Positions 15,101-28,397 of a DNA stretch of 64,000 nt are shown here, piece by piece (position 1 is the first letter of the stretch; each line of letters opens with the position of its first letter). The stretch comes from Dermatophagoides farinae. Lineage: Eukaryota > Arthropoda > Arachnida > Sarcoptiformes > Pyroglyphidae. The stretch lies in NCBI RefSeq assembly GCF_024713945.1, contig NC_134679.1, positions 253,001 to 317,000 on the forward strand, in the 5' to 3' direction. The notes below the pieces were generated by a model that did not search any database, was not told where the DNA came from, and saw nothing but the letters and a program-made list of their open reading frames with translations. The position numbers and the translations under genes are program-made.

Positions 15101-18100
15101 TTTTTTTCCAAAAAAAAAAAAAAAACAGGATACATCATCATCATCATCATCGAATCGTAGATAGCAAAAACAAAAACCAAAGCAGAAAAAAAATTGTGAA
15201 ACAAATAAATCGACTGCGATAATGTTTATTGGTGGTGGTGATGCTCTCATCATCATCATCATTTTGTGGTTTTCTTTTTCATTGATAACCAAAATTATTC
15301 AACGCGCGTTGTTCATTCACATTCATTGCATTCGGTTTTGTTTAACCATCTAGTGAAAAACAAAAGACTAAATAAACATCGACCAATGTGGATAATTCCA
15401 TCTGTCGATTTTTTTCTAATCATTTGGAATGGCGCAAAAAAATTATAGATAAAAATGGGCCATAATAATGAAAATTATAATAACCATATTTTTTCAGCTA
15501 TTTTTTACCATAATTAACACTTTTTTTCGTTCTATACATCATCATCATCGTATTTTGTTGTTGCGTTTTTTTCGGCCATATTTTATTATGATGATTCAAT
15601 GATGATAACAAAATATAAATTTTGAAAAAAACTCATCATCATCACCAATAAAAAGAATCTATCATCTGAGAATCGTTAACTTGTTCAGGGTAATAATTAT
15701 TCCAACACAGAATAACAGCAACAACAATAAATATAATCTAGAATAATGGTAGCGATATCGATGATGATGATGATGAGAAAGTGAATCGAAAATCAAAAAA
15801 AAAAAAAAAAAAAATTCAACATTCATAAATCCTAAACTATTCACGTTATTAAGAGTAATGTATCATATCATGTAAAATGATTGAACAACAAAACAAAAAC
15901 ATAATCATAAATAAGGAAACGAAGGAGAGAATTTTTCAAACGATAACAACCATCATCATTATCATCAGAATTATTTTTCGGTATTTAAAAGCAAAATCGG
16001 ATGAAATAACACACCAAGTGTTAATAGATAAAACCCATTCATCCATCGAATCGAATAGATCGATCTCTCTATTCAATAAGATGCTATAAAAGAATTAAGA
16101 TTATTATAAACATTATGATCGTTATAATAATAATAACCAACAACGATAATGATGATGATGATGATGATGATGAAGATTAGGTAAAGATAGTTCCTGATCA
16201 TTTGAAACCATTTTTATGGATTTGATCATCATCCTGATGTGTGTGTGTGTGTGATACATCATTAGTTTAGGAGAGTTTTTCATTTCAACCATTTTTTATT
16301 ATTATTCTGCTAATAATAAACAAACACAACGAAAACAAACAAAAAAATCGGAAAACTAATCAAGAAGAATTTCACAAAAATAAAAAAAAATTCTTGAAAA
16401 GCAAAATAAAAGAAATTCAAAAATTTCAATGGAAAAAACAATTTTGAAAAAAAAAATTTTTCTTGCTTTGATGAAAAGTGTGAAGAAAGGAAAAACCGTT
16501 AAACTTGATCGTTATAATCGATACTATGATGTACACGTATACGAAGTATTCATTTCACAGATTCTCATGATGATGATGAAGGAATTTTTGTTCATTTTAA
16601 TCGCTGTTATGAATTTCTTCAACAACAACAACAACAACAATCATAAAAAATTTTCAACATTTCAAATGTAAAGAAAAAAAAGCGATAAGCTAATAATAAA
16701 ATCGATATTGCATTGGCACGGCATAACCAAATGATAGGCAAACATGAAAATTGACATTCATACACAATTAATATACAAGGCATGAATCAAATCAGAAAAA
16801 AGGCTAAAGGGCGTTAAAAGGAACCGGGAATCATCATAATCGGAAAAAAAGTTGTAAGAAAAAAAACGGGGTGAAAACAAGATAAGAAAATGATATTAAC
16901 AAATGTAATTCGATTGCGACAAATATATCATTTAAACGGAAAAAAATTTTTTTTTAAAAAATCAAAAATCCTACGTATTTCTTAACATCCATTCATTCAT
17001 TGAATTCAAATGAGAATAATTCTCAAACACGAAATAATAATAATTCCTAATAGATAACAACGGACATTGGTTGTTGTTATCGACCTGGCAGACAAAATGA
17101 AAACGAAAAAAATTTTCATCATTATCGACATTGAAGCAAAAGGATGTGTGTGTGTGTGTGTTTTGTCAAATTTTTCGATTATAAGATCCCTGTGATAATG
17201 ATACATTGATGATTCGTTGCTATTCATCCACCAATCGATATTGATTAAAGCAAAAGTGGCGAACGAACGAACGAAAAAGAAATTTGTCATCAATCTCTCA
17301 AGCCAGCAAGCAAGCAGAAAAAGAGTATCATCATTATTACATTTTTGCCAATAATAATAATCAATTTTTTTCTGTCGAGAGAAAAGAAACAAATATCAGA
17401 CAGAGAAAAAAAATTTGGCCGGCCAATAACAAACGAAAAACGAGAGAGGGAGAGAAAAAAAAGAAACAGGCCACACACACATTGTGTATGTAACGACAAC
17501 AACAAGAATCATGATGGACAAAAAAAAAAAAGAAAAACTCAAATCAACATTCTCTGGATTCATAGCGATAAGCAAAAAAAAAAAAAATGAGAATCTGAGA
17601 ATGATGTGGCCAGAAGCGAAAAAAAAAGAAAAATTCAATAAACCTTTTCCACATACGCAGACACACAAATAACGTATATTCTATATCATCATGTTGTAAT
17701 CATCATCGTCGACCATTATTATATCAGGAATATCTCATTCTCTTTTTCTCTTTTACAATATATATGGAAATGGACAGCAGAATATGGATGTTGTCCTCTA
17801 TATATACAAAAATAAAAGTCTAGTTTTTTTCCATTTGGATTCTTCACTTATGTTGTTTTGAGAATCATCAACATTATTATTACACAAAACAATGTTATGT
17901 TTTTAATGATAAAGAAAAAAAAACATAATGACAACAGATAGATACGAGCAGAAACAAAATACGATGACAGTTTGTTCAAAAAACCAAGTGGTTATTATTG
18001 GCTTCTGCTGATCGTTGGTTCGTTCATTCGTATTGGTGATGGTAAACAAGAGATAAATTTAATTGCTTATAACATACACACAATTATTATAAGTCCAAAT

Positions 18101-20525
18101 AATATATATTAGGCTTTTGGCTATTATTATTATTATTATGGCCGATATCTCAAGAACCAGACAAACACACCAAACATGAGAAATAGCAAACAATTCTCAA
18201 TTCTGTATGAGAAAGATTATGATTTCAATGTTGATGATGATGATAACGATAATGGAAAAAAATCAATTGTATCGGGGGAATAAAAATCATTGGCCTATAA
18301 ATCACAATTATCACACACACATACACAATTTTGTGTGTCATAATTGTCATTCAAACATCATCATAATGGATGGATGGAAATTGGGCGAAAAAATTAAATA
18401 ATCCTTTTTTTCAAAAATTAAAATCGGTAAGAATCAAGAAAGACAAATATTCTTGATAAATAATTGTGCATCAAAGATAAATTCTGTTTTGGTTTTAGGT
18501 AGGCATGATGATCGAGAAAAAGTGATAATGTTTGTTTGATGGAAAAGAGATTGGATGAGAAGTGAAAAAAAAATCAAGAATCAAACAAACAAACAACAAC
18601 AATCCAAAAACATCAGCAGAGTATGATGGTGGGTATCCATTTTTCTCTCTCTCTCTCACTCACCCATTCTCTCATTCATTGCTGTTTGATGCTGATAAGA
18701 GGATTTTCAATTATTAATGTTTTTTCGATAATAATAGTTTTTTCATTCTTTCTTTCATTTCTCTTATGTAGTAAAGTGTAATAAAAAAAAATAAAAATAA
18801 ACAACGACGACATCGATCCAAAAACTAGCGATTGAAATGCGATTGGGGTGATGTGTCGTTTTTTTCGTTCTTTTGGTTGTTGTTGTTGAGATACCGTTAT
18901 TATTCACAATCAATGAATCTAAGAATTTGTTGTGTAAGAGCTTTGTTTGTAATGATGACAAAAAATAATGATCAATTTTTATTGAAAAAGGGGTGATAAC
19001 AACAAATCATTGATTTTCATCATCATCGGAAAGCAAGAAAAAAAATTGTCTGTTGGTTTGTTGTTTCTTTCATTTTTTTCGAATCAATCAATTTCTAATC
19101 AAAATAAAAATTTCCTTCCATAAACAACGTAAGACAATTTCAGCCATTGGTTACAACAGATACGATGATTAGAAAATAGAAAATTAACAATGTTGACAAC
19201 AACCAGATTGTGTTTGTGTTTGAAAAAAATTTTGTTTTTTGTTCATTTCTTACTAGCGAAAAAATATTTTCAAACAAAAAAAAACTGAGATTATAACGAA
19301 ATCATTTTGATGTAAATAAATTACATTCATAAAGAAATTTTTTTTCTGATTCTTTTGTTTTGTTTTGTTTTTTTTTTCGAAAAAATAAACCTTATCAATT
19401 ACAATTTTTCTTGTCAAGTTCAAAAAAGAAAAACATTATTATTTTCTCTTCGACAACGAAATTATTCAATCTGTATCCAAGAGAAAGAGAGAGAGAGAGA
19501 GAAAGAAAGATAAAACACCAACAACACAACAACGGAATGTAAATCCAATAAATCAATGACTAAAATTGCAGAAAAAAAATCCATAAACTGAAAAACTGAG
19601 ATGAAAAAGTAATCAAAAAAACAAGATTCAATTACAACAATGTGTGTGTGTGTCGAAAAACAAAAAAAAAAAAAAAACACGTGTGAATATACATGATTAT
19701 CGCTATGCAAATTTATTATGATTAGAATGTGAAAGAAAAAATGTTTAATTATTATAAAAGTGAAAAAAAGATCAAACTACTGCGGCTGCTACTGGAAAAT
19801 TTATGTGGATTAATAAAAACTTTTAGTTATTATCATGAAAACATATGCAAACACAAAACACGTGCATCGTCGATAGTTACAATGGGAAAAAACAATGGCA
19901 TCAACGAAACGAAACAAACAACAAATCGATAAAATCATCAATTGATTGATCATTGTAAAATCAAAAATCCAGTTATGGAATGCATCAAATTTGAAAAATA
20001 AATTCCACCTTGATAATAATAATAATAATCAATGGTGATGATGATTACGGCACAATAATCTAGATAGATTTGGATGATATTCTTGGTCAAAAAAAAATGG
20101 ATAATAAAAAAGCTAATCTCTTTCTCTCTTTCTAGTTGTTGGTCAAATTAAATCACTATCGACAACATTTCATTAGAAATGGGATCGGCTCTGTCTAGTA
20201 GTTTAGTGTAAAGCCAGTAGTAGCAAATGAGAATTTTGTTTTTTTCTCAATCATTAAAAAGACAAAAAAAAGGAGAGAAAAATTCAGTAGCAAAATGATG
20301 AAATGTGATCTGAAAAAAATCTTGAATCAAAAAATTGATTTAATGAATGATTGTTGTTGTTGTTGTTTTCCTATTTTCGAATCGATTAATCAGAATGATG
20401 ATAGTGAATGATAACACGAATTGAATGAACACAAAAGAGATTTTGTTATGATATGATAACAATTGAAATAATCAAGTCAAGTCAAATAAGGTCAAAGAAC
20501 GATAAAAAAGATGTTTGAATGGCTT
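9164..20525. other. Gene-free stretch, simple repeats
   Basis: No recognisable protein or RNA gene in either strand. The open frames here are translations of CAT/ATG triplets, TG/CA dinucleotides and A or T homopolymers. The stretch may be the first intron of the minus-strand gene that starts coding at 9018. Confidence 0.5.
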
Positions 20526-20800
20526 ACCTTTGCGACAAATCCAAAATCATCACATCAATCCATAATCGAAGAAAACCGTTTCTCGGTTTTTGAATGACAA
20601 TGATGATCAGATTCAATGGTATTGATCGAAATAGGTATTTCTGGCATTCAATTCATTCAATTCGATAATGTAATCGAATTCTGAACTTGGTTGAGTAATG
20701 GCCAACAATGAAACGTTCGATTTGATTCATAACATTCGCGAATGAAATATAGCCACTATGGGACAGTGAAAAAATATTTTTTTTCACTTTAAAAATTATC
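20526..20800 (-). promoter_or_regulatory. Possible non-coding first exon ending in a strong donor
   Basis: On the minus strand the sequence CAAAG|GTAAGCC (GT at 20527-20526) is a near-consensus splice donor. The 200-270 bases before it are clearly less repetitive than the flanks and include the palindrome ATTCGCGAAT near 20737. No long ORF is present, so if this is an exon it is 5' UTR. Splicing to the acceptor at 9164 would make an intron of about 11.4 kb. This rests on signal likeness alone. Confidence 0.25.
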
Positions 20801-23111
20801 ACAACTTTCGATTTCCTTACAACGGCGAAGGTGATATACAGGAGTAGGGTAATCTATTATTTGAAAATTGAAATTTCAAAAAAAAGAGAAAAAAAATTCA
20901 ATCACAAATCAAATCACGAAAAAAAACTGACCGAAATACAAATGCAAAGAATCAAAAAGGATCCTTGTTGGTTTGGTCAAAATCACGATTGAACGATTCA
21001 ATAAACATTATTCAAAGTGATTTATAGAATAGAAAATTCAAAATGAATTTTCGGATCAAGATGAATGGATGTTTAGATATATAAACATAGGTAATACGAT
21101 GCATGCAAATGTCTTATATTTCATCGTATGTTGTGTGGACACACGCACGTGATATTCATTGGCCACAACAATGATTCATAGACACAGGACAGAAAGAAGA
21201 TATCATGCATGCGAATTGATTTGTTGTTGTTGTTGTTGTTGATTGAAAATGAAACAAACAAACGAAAAAAGCAAAATCAATCGTTTGAGAATTGTGGAAG
21301 AATTTTTTTGATGCAAAAAAAAAACAAAAATTCGGAACAATAGATTCGACTATTTCTACCCAAAATGTCGAATTGAGTTTTCTGTTGACAATGAAAATTT
21401 TTATTTCTTCGTGATTTACAATCTCTGTCATCAGATTACCAAATATTATGAAATCAAAACAAGAAACAAAAACAAAATTTCCCGAATCAATCGGAATGTT
21501 ATGTTATCATCAGAAAAGGTAAGATTTAAAGATAATTTTTTTTTCTAAATGATCATCATGATGATGAACCATGTTTTATTACATGACAAAAAACAAATAA
21601 AACACACTCATTCGTACAATGACATGATATATCACACCATTCATTAATTCAATTGATTGATTTTCATCTCAAAAAAAAAAATTTCACTTACGAAAAAAAA
21701 ATTTGAACAACAAAAACAATCAAACTGGTTATCAAATGAAATTTTTTTTTTCTAACCACTGAAAATTAGCCACGATAATCAATCGTCAAAAATCACAATT
21801 TTTGAGCCCAAAGGTAAGAAAAATGTATTTTTATATTGATAATGTCGCCATTTTTTTTTTTTTGGTTTGTTTCACACTCTGTTCTCTCTGTTTGTCATCA
21901 TCATGATTATCATTTCATTCGTAAACTTTTTCAATTTTTGACATAATCAATAATAATTGGGTCATTAACATTCAATCCAACACTAACAACCATAACAACA
22001 ACAAAAACATTGAACCATGTTCGGTGTTTGTAATGGTAACAACCGCTTTTTTTATCATCAATAATAATCATGGAATTTTTTTCCTCTCGAAAAAAAAGAT
22101 TACCATCATCTTGATGATGATGACTGCGATGGAAACAAAAAGGTAAATTCAAAGAATTTTTTCTTTTTTTTTGTTTTTGTTGTTGATGTTTGATGCTTTT
22201 TTTCTTTCGAATTTAGATTCATATCTCATCATGGTACATCAAAAGTTATTTCCCTTTTTTGTTGTTGTTGTTTGCTACGATTCTTCAACGATTTTATCAT
22301 CAAAAGAAATTTCGAAAATGATGTTTCTCGTTAATGATGATGATAATGATGACCCCTATGGTTGATTGATCGATATCTCTACATAGGTAGGTACATATAC
22401 CCTCTCTCACTCTCTGTCTATTTTTTTTTTTCATTGTTTATCGTTAACATTATCATTGGCTACAAATCAAAAATCGACATTTCTTTTGCAATCATCATCA
22501 TCATTATTCATTCAATCTAGTTTCACAGTGTTTACAATCAGCATCAGCAGCAACAGAAGAAAATTTAAAAATTTTGAAATTTCCCCTAATGGATGATGAT
22601 GATGTTTAATTTGTTTCGTCATTTATATGATGAACAACAACAACAACAACAACAGTGTTTTGTTTTGTTTGAATTCATTTTTTTTTGATCGTAATCAGAA
22701 AAAGAAAAAAAGTGGCCAACAACAACAACAAGAATAATATTTATCTCATCAAATCAAATATTATAAAACATGGACATGTGAAGAAATGCCGAATATTTCT
22801 GGCCATAAAAAAAATGAATGTAAATATTGATCAAGGATAAAGATAGTGGTAGTAGTAGTAGTAGTATTGGAAAAAAAATTGAATTCGAATTTCATTCATT
22901 CAAAATCATAATCGCCATGATTATTACACTCTCAATTTCATTGTCTATTCGATTTTTGTTGAAATGAATAGAAAAAAAAGGAATAATTGGACGAAATGAT
23001 GATGAAAAAAAAAACAAAACTTTACTATTGTCTTTGAACAATGAAAAGGGAAAATTCAAGGATTTGTTTTTGAAAAAATTTTCGCCTTTTTTTAATTTGC
23101 AAATTACCATT
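20801..23111. other. Non-coding, repeat-rich
   Basis: Nothing conserved seen. Two plus-strand donor-like sites follow AAAAG at about 21518 and CCAAAG at about 21813 (both GTAAGA), but they have no convincing coding exon in front of them. The rest is microsatellites and T/A runs. Confidence 0.4.
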
Positions 23112-23378
23112 CTAAGGAAATGATAATTTTTCCATATAGTTATAAATCATTATAATTAAAAGCATCAAATTGATATTGATCACAAATAATGGGATATTAT
23201 GATTTTCATCATCGTCATCGAATTCTTCATCAAATTCTTCATCATCATCGTCATCATTAAATTCTAAATCATCTTCGAAATCTTCATCCAATTCGGCGTC
23301 GAAATCTTCATTAACAAAACCGGAATTCAAATAGAATGCTATGAGTAGAAATAAAAATGGAAGACAAGTTAAGATCAT
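23112..23378 (-). CDS. Small acidic secreted or membrane-tethered peptide candidate (88 aa)
   Basis: Unrecognised single-exon ORF. Residues 1-20 form a good signal peptide (Met, then a Leu/Phe/Ile-rich core, ending near Asn-Ser-Gly). Residues about 23-60 are almost entirely Asp, Glu and Phe. The last 28 residues contain a hydrophobic segment of about 17, so the mature product could be membrane-anchored or GPI-tethered. The central acidic block coincides with TCATCATCG-type triplets, so it may have grown by repeat expansion. The ordered layout of signal peptide, acidic core and hydrophobic tail argues for a real gene. The lack of homology that I can recognise, and the abundance of GAT-type repeats nearby, argue against it. 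Confidence 0.35.
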   Translation of the reverse strand: MILTCLPFLFLLIAFYLNSGFVNEDFDAELDEDFEDDLEFNDDDDDEEFDEEFDDDDENHNIPLFVININLMLLIIMIYNYMEKLSFP

Positions 23379-26300
23379 TTTGATTGTTTATCAACAAAAA
23401 TGACAATGATATTTGAAGAGATGATCCACAGAAAATCGAAAACTCATAAAAATACGAGAAACGTAAACAACATAACAAGAAACACGAGAAACATCTGGGT
23501 AGTTCATGAACAACATAACAAGCAAAAAAAAGTTGAATCAATTCAATTCAAAATGGGTTACAATGAATACAAAACACAAATAGCCGTTTACAAAAAACCA
23601 ACTTGTAATATTTTAAATTTGAATTTGTTTTGCCCGCCAACGATTTTTTTCCGATAAAGATCACAGATCAACTTTCATCATGAAGAAGAAGAAGAAGTAA
23701 AAAATTCAAATTTACATAAATTGTAAATGCAAATTATTTTTTGTTTCCAATGAAACATTGGATTTAAATTTCAAAAATCAAAAAATTGAAAATGTTCATG
23801 AATTGATGATGAAGGCAGCATATTATTATTAATAATAATCGATAGTATCGATAATAATGTAAACAAATGGTTTTTTTCCGTTCGATGACCATTGCCATTT
23901 TTTTTTGTTTATGAAAAGAAATGTATTCGTTGATAATATCATCACATTATCATTATCATCGTTATCAAAAATGGTAAAAAATTCATCAGCAGTGAATTAA
24001 TCATCATCATCTTCATCAAACAACAACAACGACGACATTATCATCAGAAAAATCCTTGTGATGTTGATGCTTATCAAAAAAATTTTTTTTTTCCATTTTT
24101 TTGACCATTTTCCATCATTTAAATGTATGTACCTTGTGTATGTTTGTATTTAGATTTTTTTCATTGATAATTTTTTTTTCCAAAAATGAAATACCGTCAT
24201 CATCATCATCATCATTATCAACAACAAAAAAAATGAAATTCATGTTTTTGAAAAAATTATGAATTCTAATCTCGTTTTTTTTGTCTGTTTCTCTCTTCAT
24301 CATCATGATATTGCCAGGTATCTCGTTTGCATCTCATCATCATCATCGACAATCATCTTATCAACGTCATCACCATTTTTTTTCAAGAATCAACCTGTAT
24401 GTATTTTATTTTATCATTCTATGGACCATGAAGTTTTTTTTTCATTTTTTTTTCTTTCTTTCTTTCGTTTGTTTATCTGTTTCATTCATTTATTTGATAC
24501 AATTGTCGCAATTATTGCATTCAGCAGCCACGGCAGCCATGAATCGTGACTATTTATTAAAATGCACACACAGACAAATATTTAAAATGATGATGATATG
24601 GCGTAATGCAACAACAACAACAACAATAATGATCATCATCATCATCATCAGAAAGATTGATCATAAGATATGAAAAACATTGCAAGATATGGATCTTTAA
24701 ATGTATTTCAAAGCAAAAAAGAAAAAATTTTTTCCAAGAAAATTGAATCATTGGATTCTAATGTGTGGTTGTTGTTGTTGTTGTTTTTTTGGACCACCAC
24801 CATCACCCATCATTGTTTTTCTTTCTAGAATGGTGGCATTTTCAAACAACAAGGACAATTGTTTTTTTTGTAAATCAAATTTTTCCATTCCATATCGCAT
24901 CAATCTCATTCTTGATTCATTCATTCAATCATTTAGATTTTTTTCCAAGGTTCGATTATGGCATATGAAACACAAGCTGATATTGTCCAATGATTCTGGT
25001 AATTTTCCATATGATTCACTGAAAGAAAATATTTTTTCATTTGTTCAAATTCTTTCTATTCACTGACATTTAATGTTTTGTTTTCAGTTAGGCTGCCAAC
25101 TACATAGAAACAAATTAATCTGATCTCTCTGTTTGACCGGATGATTCTATATAATAATTTTGTTTCATTTATGCAAATATAGATTGTTTCAACAAAAAAA
25201 AAATTTGATGAACTGGTTCATATCATCATCAAAAATCATAACCATAGTTGTGAATATCACCAGATAAATGTTATGTGCGTGTATATAAAGTAGTAGTAAA
25301 GAAATTACAACGTGGACAATAGACATGACCCATTGATTATGATGATGATGATGACAACAGAGTGACAAAAACATACACACACGTATAGAACAAAAAAAAA
25401 TTACCAAAAACTGATAACCACCATCACATTTATATATAGCAAGAATTCAAACAGATCACATCAAGATTACCATTCAAACGAGAAACGCAAAAAAAATTAT
25501 TTTTTTTTTTGGTTCCATCAAGAGAATCATCATCTCATTTCATTCGTTATCTCATACCATTTTTCGGTCGTTCCTATCATCTCATTTCATATCATCTGGT
25601 GTCATCATCTTCATAGAAAAATAGTTGTGTTTCAAATGTTTGAATCAAATTCGTGAACAACAACAAAAAAAAACGATGATGATGATTATGTTCAATGGAC
25701 TGATAACACACATACACACGCACAGATATAACAAAATCCATTGAATATCATCATTTTGATATCTATAATTCAACGAATGAAAGAATCAACAACAACAACA
25801 AAACTGATAAAAATTCTGAAGCATCAAAAAAAAATTCCAACTCCATTTCTTGCCCCCACACAAGAATTATCTACCACCCATCACCAGCACCACCACCACT
25901 ACCTCCCCCTGCTCGATAAATGTTTTTGAACCCACGAAACAACGAACCAGATAAATGAATGAACCAATGGCAAGCAACAACGACGGAAAAAAAAGATTCA
26001 GTCAATCATCTATCGATATCATCTTTTAGAATGGCTTTTTTTCAACAAACACAGAAAGAAAGAAGAAAAAATCGTTTCAAAGATTGAAAGTGATTACGAC
26101 CCGATTACTATTACGAGCTTGCCAGCCAGCCAGCTAGCTAGCTAGCTAGCCAGAAGAAAAAGAAAAAAATCTGATTGAAATGTATCGATAAAAAACAACA
26201 GCAACAGCAGCAACAACAACATGGGTATGTAGCTACCCCTCTGTTTTTTTCTCGATATATTTATTTATAGTAGAGAATTTTGTTTGTCGAAACCAACCCA

Positions 26301-26583
26301 TAAATTCAAGTGTGTGTGTGTGTGTCGTTTTCGACAATTTTCTTTTTTTCTGTTTTGTTTTGGATGACTCATTGGATGTGTTAGAATGATTGAGAAAGAA
26401 CCATAATAATAATCATCATTATCATCAGTTTTTTTTATCATATTACGATCACACACAATCATCGAAGGCCATTTTGGATATATATGATGACTTTTTATTT
26501 TCTGGGTTGGTTGTTGTTTGATGATAATGAGTGATATGGTTTCAATGTGTGTGCAATTTTCAATTGAAAATCATTGAAAAAAA
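23379..26583. other. Non-coding, possible TATA-type promoter near 25.43 kb
   Basis: No conserved ORF. At about 25430-25440 a TATATATAG stretch is followed by an A/C-rich region without repeats, which could be a plus-strand TATA promoter for the first-exon-like ORF at 26584. The remainder is TG/CA, CAT and poly-A/T sequence. Confidence 0.25.
26121..26152. repeat. (CCAG)/(CTAG) tetranucleotide run
   Basis: Consecutive CCAG units pass into CTAG units and back to CCAG, giving a self-complementary core of GCTA repeats. It is a distinctive microsatellite in a window otherwise dominated by di- and trinucleotides. Confidence 0.9.
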
Positions 26584-26775
26584 ATGTGGAATGATATTGC
26601 CCAACAAGCAGCTCATGACACAAAGAATGATAAAGATCTTGAATGTTCCAATGATGATGATGATGATGATGGTGAAAATGAAAATGAAAGAGCTAAATTC
26701 GTTCGTTGGTTCATTGCCATTTATTTTTCCACTGATGTCGAAGAGCAAAAGAGAGAAAGAAAAAAAAGTCTGAAA
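26584..26775 (+). CDS. Candidate first coding exon of an unidentified gene (64 aa)
   Basis: An ATG with A at -3 opens a 64-codon frame of mixed amino-acid composition: an N-terminal part with Trp-Asn-Asp and Gln/Ala/His, an Asp6 run, then a segment with Lys, Arg, Trp, Phe and Tyr, and a basic end. It stops exactly at CTGAAA|GTAAGAG, a strong donor in phase 0. I do not recognise the peptide, and I found no downstream exon that continues it before the purine nucleoside phosphorylase locus. It could be the start of a gene with long introns, or a chance ORF. The non-repetitive codon use is the main support. Confidence 0.25.
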
Positions 26776-27791
26776 GTAAGAGATCACTATCAGAATTTTT
26801 TTTATTTTTTTTTCGATGTTGAAAATCTTTTTCTTTGGTCTATTCTATTCTTGTTGTTGTTGTTGTTGTTGTTGTTCATGTATGGTCTGGTTGTGTACCA
26901 TTCCATTCTCTATGGGTTTTTTTCCACTCGATATCTAGGAATAATCAGTGATGGGGTGCACACGTCACATTTACACTGCCACATTTCATTGTTGTTCATC
27001 ATATACATCCGGCAATGAATTGTGGTAGACATTGGCAGGAAATTTTTTTCGTTGTTGTTGATGATGATTTGATATGATATAATGTGGTAGTGGTAACAGT
27101 AGAATGATGAATTTTATGAAGATTGAATTCGATTGATAATCAATTTCGACAATCATTATCATCATCATCATCATCATCATCAGCATCAAAATCAACATTA
27201 CGAATATTTTGTATAACCAGAAACAAATACAAACAGACACACACATACATTCACAAAGAAAATAGAAAAAGAAAAAATGCCGGATTCTGGTTCATCAAAG
27301 ATAACCAGTTGTATGATTTTTTTTCTGATTATGATGATGATAAGTATCGAGAGGCAGAGAATGAAATAATTTTTTTTTTGGCTCTAAATTGATATCGCAT
27401 TCAAAACACACATACACACAAATTCGCTAGCTATAGCTATGGCTGGGGAAGAAAAACAAAACTTATTCAATTTTGTGGAAGAATTAACCTTTTTGTTGTT
27501 GTTGTTGTTTTTTTCATGATCAGAATCATTGTTAGATAAACTGGCTAATCATATATTACGTTAAGATAGAAAAAATCTACGACGTTATTCAAATCATCAT
27601 ACGCACCCACACACACACACACATGTTTGCTATTTTTTCGACACGTGTCTCTTTCTCAAATGGTCCACACACACACACACATGGTCCAAGCATACACATA
27701 TCTATCACAAACATCCATTCACACACAAACATCCACACATTGATCGAATGGTGTGCTTTTTCCTCCACTATTGGATCACTTGTGAAAATCA

Positions 27792-27929
27792 TCATTCCCA
27801 TTTTAAGATTGTAAATATTTGATAAAAATCAATTCCTTCGACGTCGGAATCATCAACGGAATCAATTTTGCTATGATGCATTTGTAGAAATGCTTCTGCC
27901 TCTGTTTTTCCATAATAACATTTTGCCAT
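27792..27929 (-). pseudogene. Short ORF (45 aa) resembling the N-terminus of a piggyBac-type transposase
   Basis: An ATG-started frame of 46 codons, including the stop, has diverse non-repeat composition, unlike the surrounding DNA. It begins Met-Ala-Lys-Cys-Tyr-Tyr, passes through a Glu-Ala-Glu-Ala-Phe-Leu-Gln helix-like stretch, and then has the acidic motif DDSDVEGIDF. Many piggyBac-family proteins begin with a similar short helix followed by an acidic Asp-Ser-Asp cluster before the transposase domain, so I suspect a remnant. No DDD transposase core or terminal inverted repeats are visible nearby, and a TG/CA microsatellite begins immediately downstream. The family call is a guess from motif style. 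Confidence 0.25.
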
Positions 27930-28164
27930 TTTAAAAATGAAATAAAAATGGTTATATGGTGATGAGAGCAAGACTGAGATAGAGAGATAGTGATCTAAAT
28001 GAGCTGAATTGAAAATGTGAATGTAGAGGAGAAAAAAGAAAATCTTTATTTTTTTTCACAACGAAAAATGGTTGAAAAAGATCAGATGTACGATTATCAT
28101 GTTAAGATTATTTTTTATTCTCTTTCTCTCTAAATGTATTTTTTCCATCAAATTACGAATTTTG

Positions 28165-28188
28165 TTTTTTTTTTTTTTTTTTTTTTTT
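28165..28188. repeat. T24 homopolymer
   Basis: Uninterrupted run of 24 thymines. Any ORF crossing it on the plus strand is a poly-Phe artefact. Confidence 0.9.
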
Positions 28189-28375
28189 GAAATCCATTTT
28201 CATATCAAATATATCAATCGTCGTATATATCTGTGGCCATGTGGTCTTTCTTTATCTCATTTGATCTATATATCTCACTATCTCTATCTTTATCTATCTA
28301 TCTATCTGTGTGTTTGTGTGAATATTCGACAAACAGGTGTGTGCTCATGTGAACTGAATGAAATTGTGATAAACA

Positions 28376-28397
28376 TCTCTCTCTCTCTCTCTCTCTC
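28376..28397. repeat. (TC)11 microsatellite
   Basis: Uninterrupted TC dinucleotide run, about 70 bases downstream of a short TATC tetranucleotide run. Confidence 0.9.

Noticed and set aside
17006-17672. Several overlapping 60-128 codon frames on both strands
   Set aside because: All arise from AG-rich and TG-rich low-complexity DNA; the frames exclude one another and contain poly-Lys/Phe stretches.
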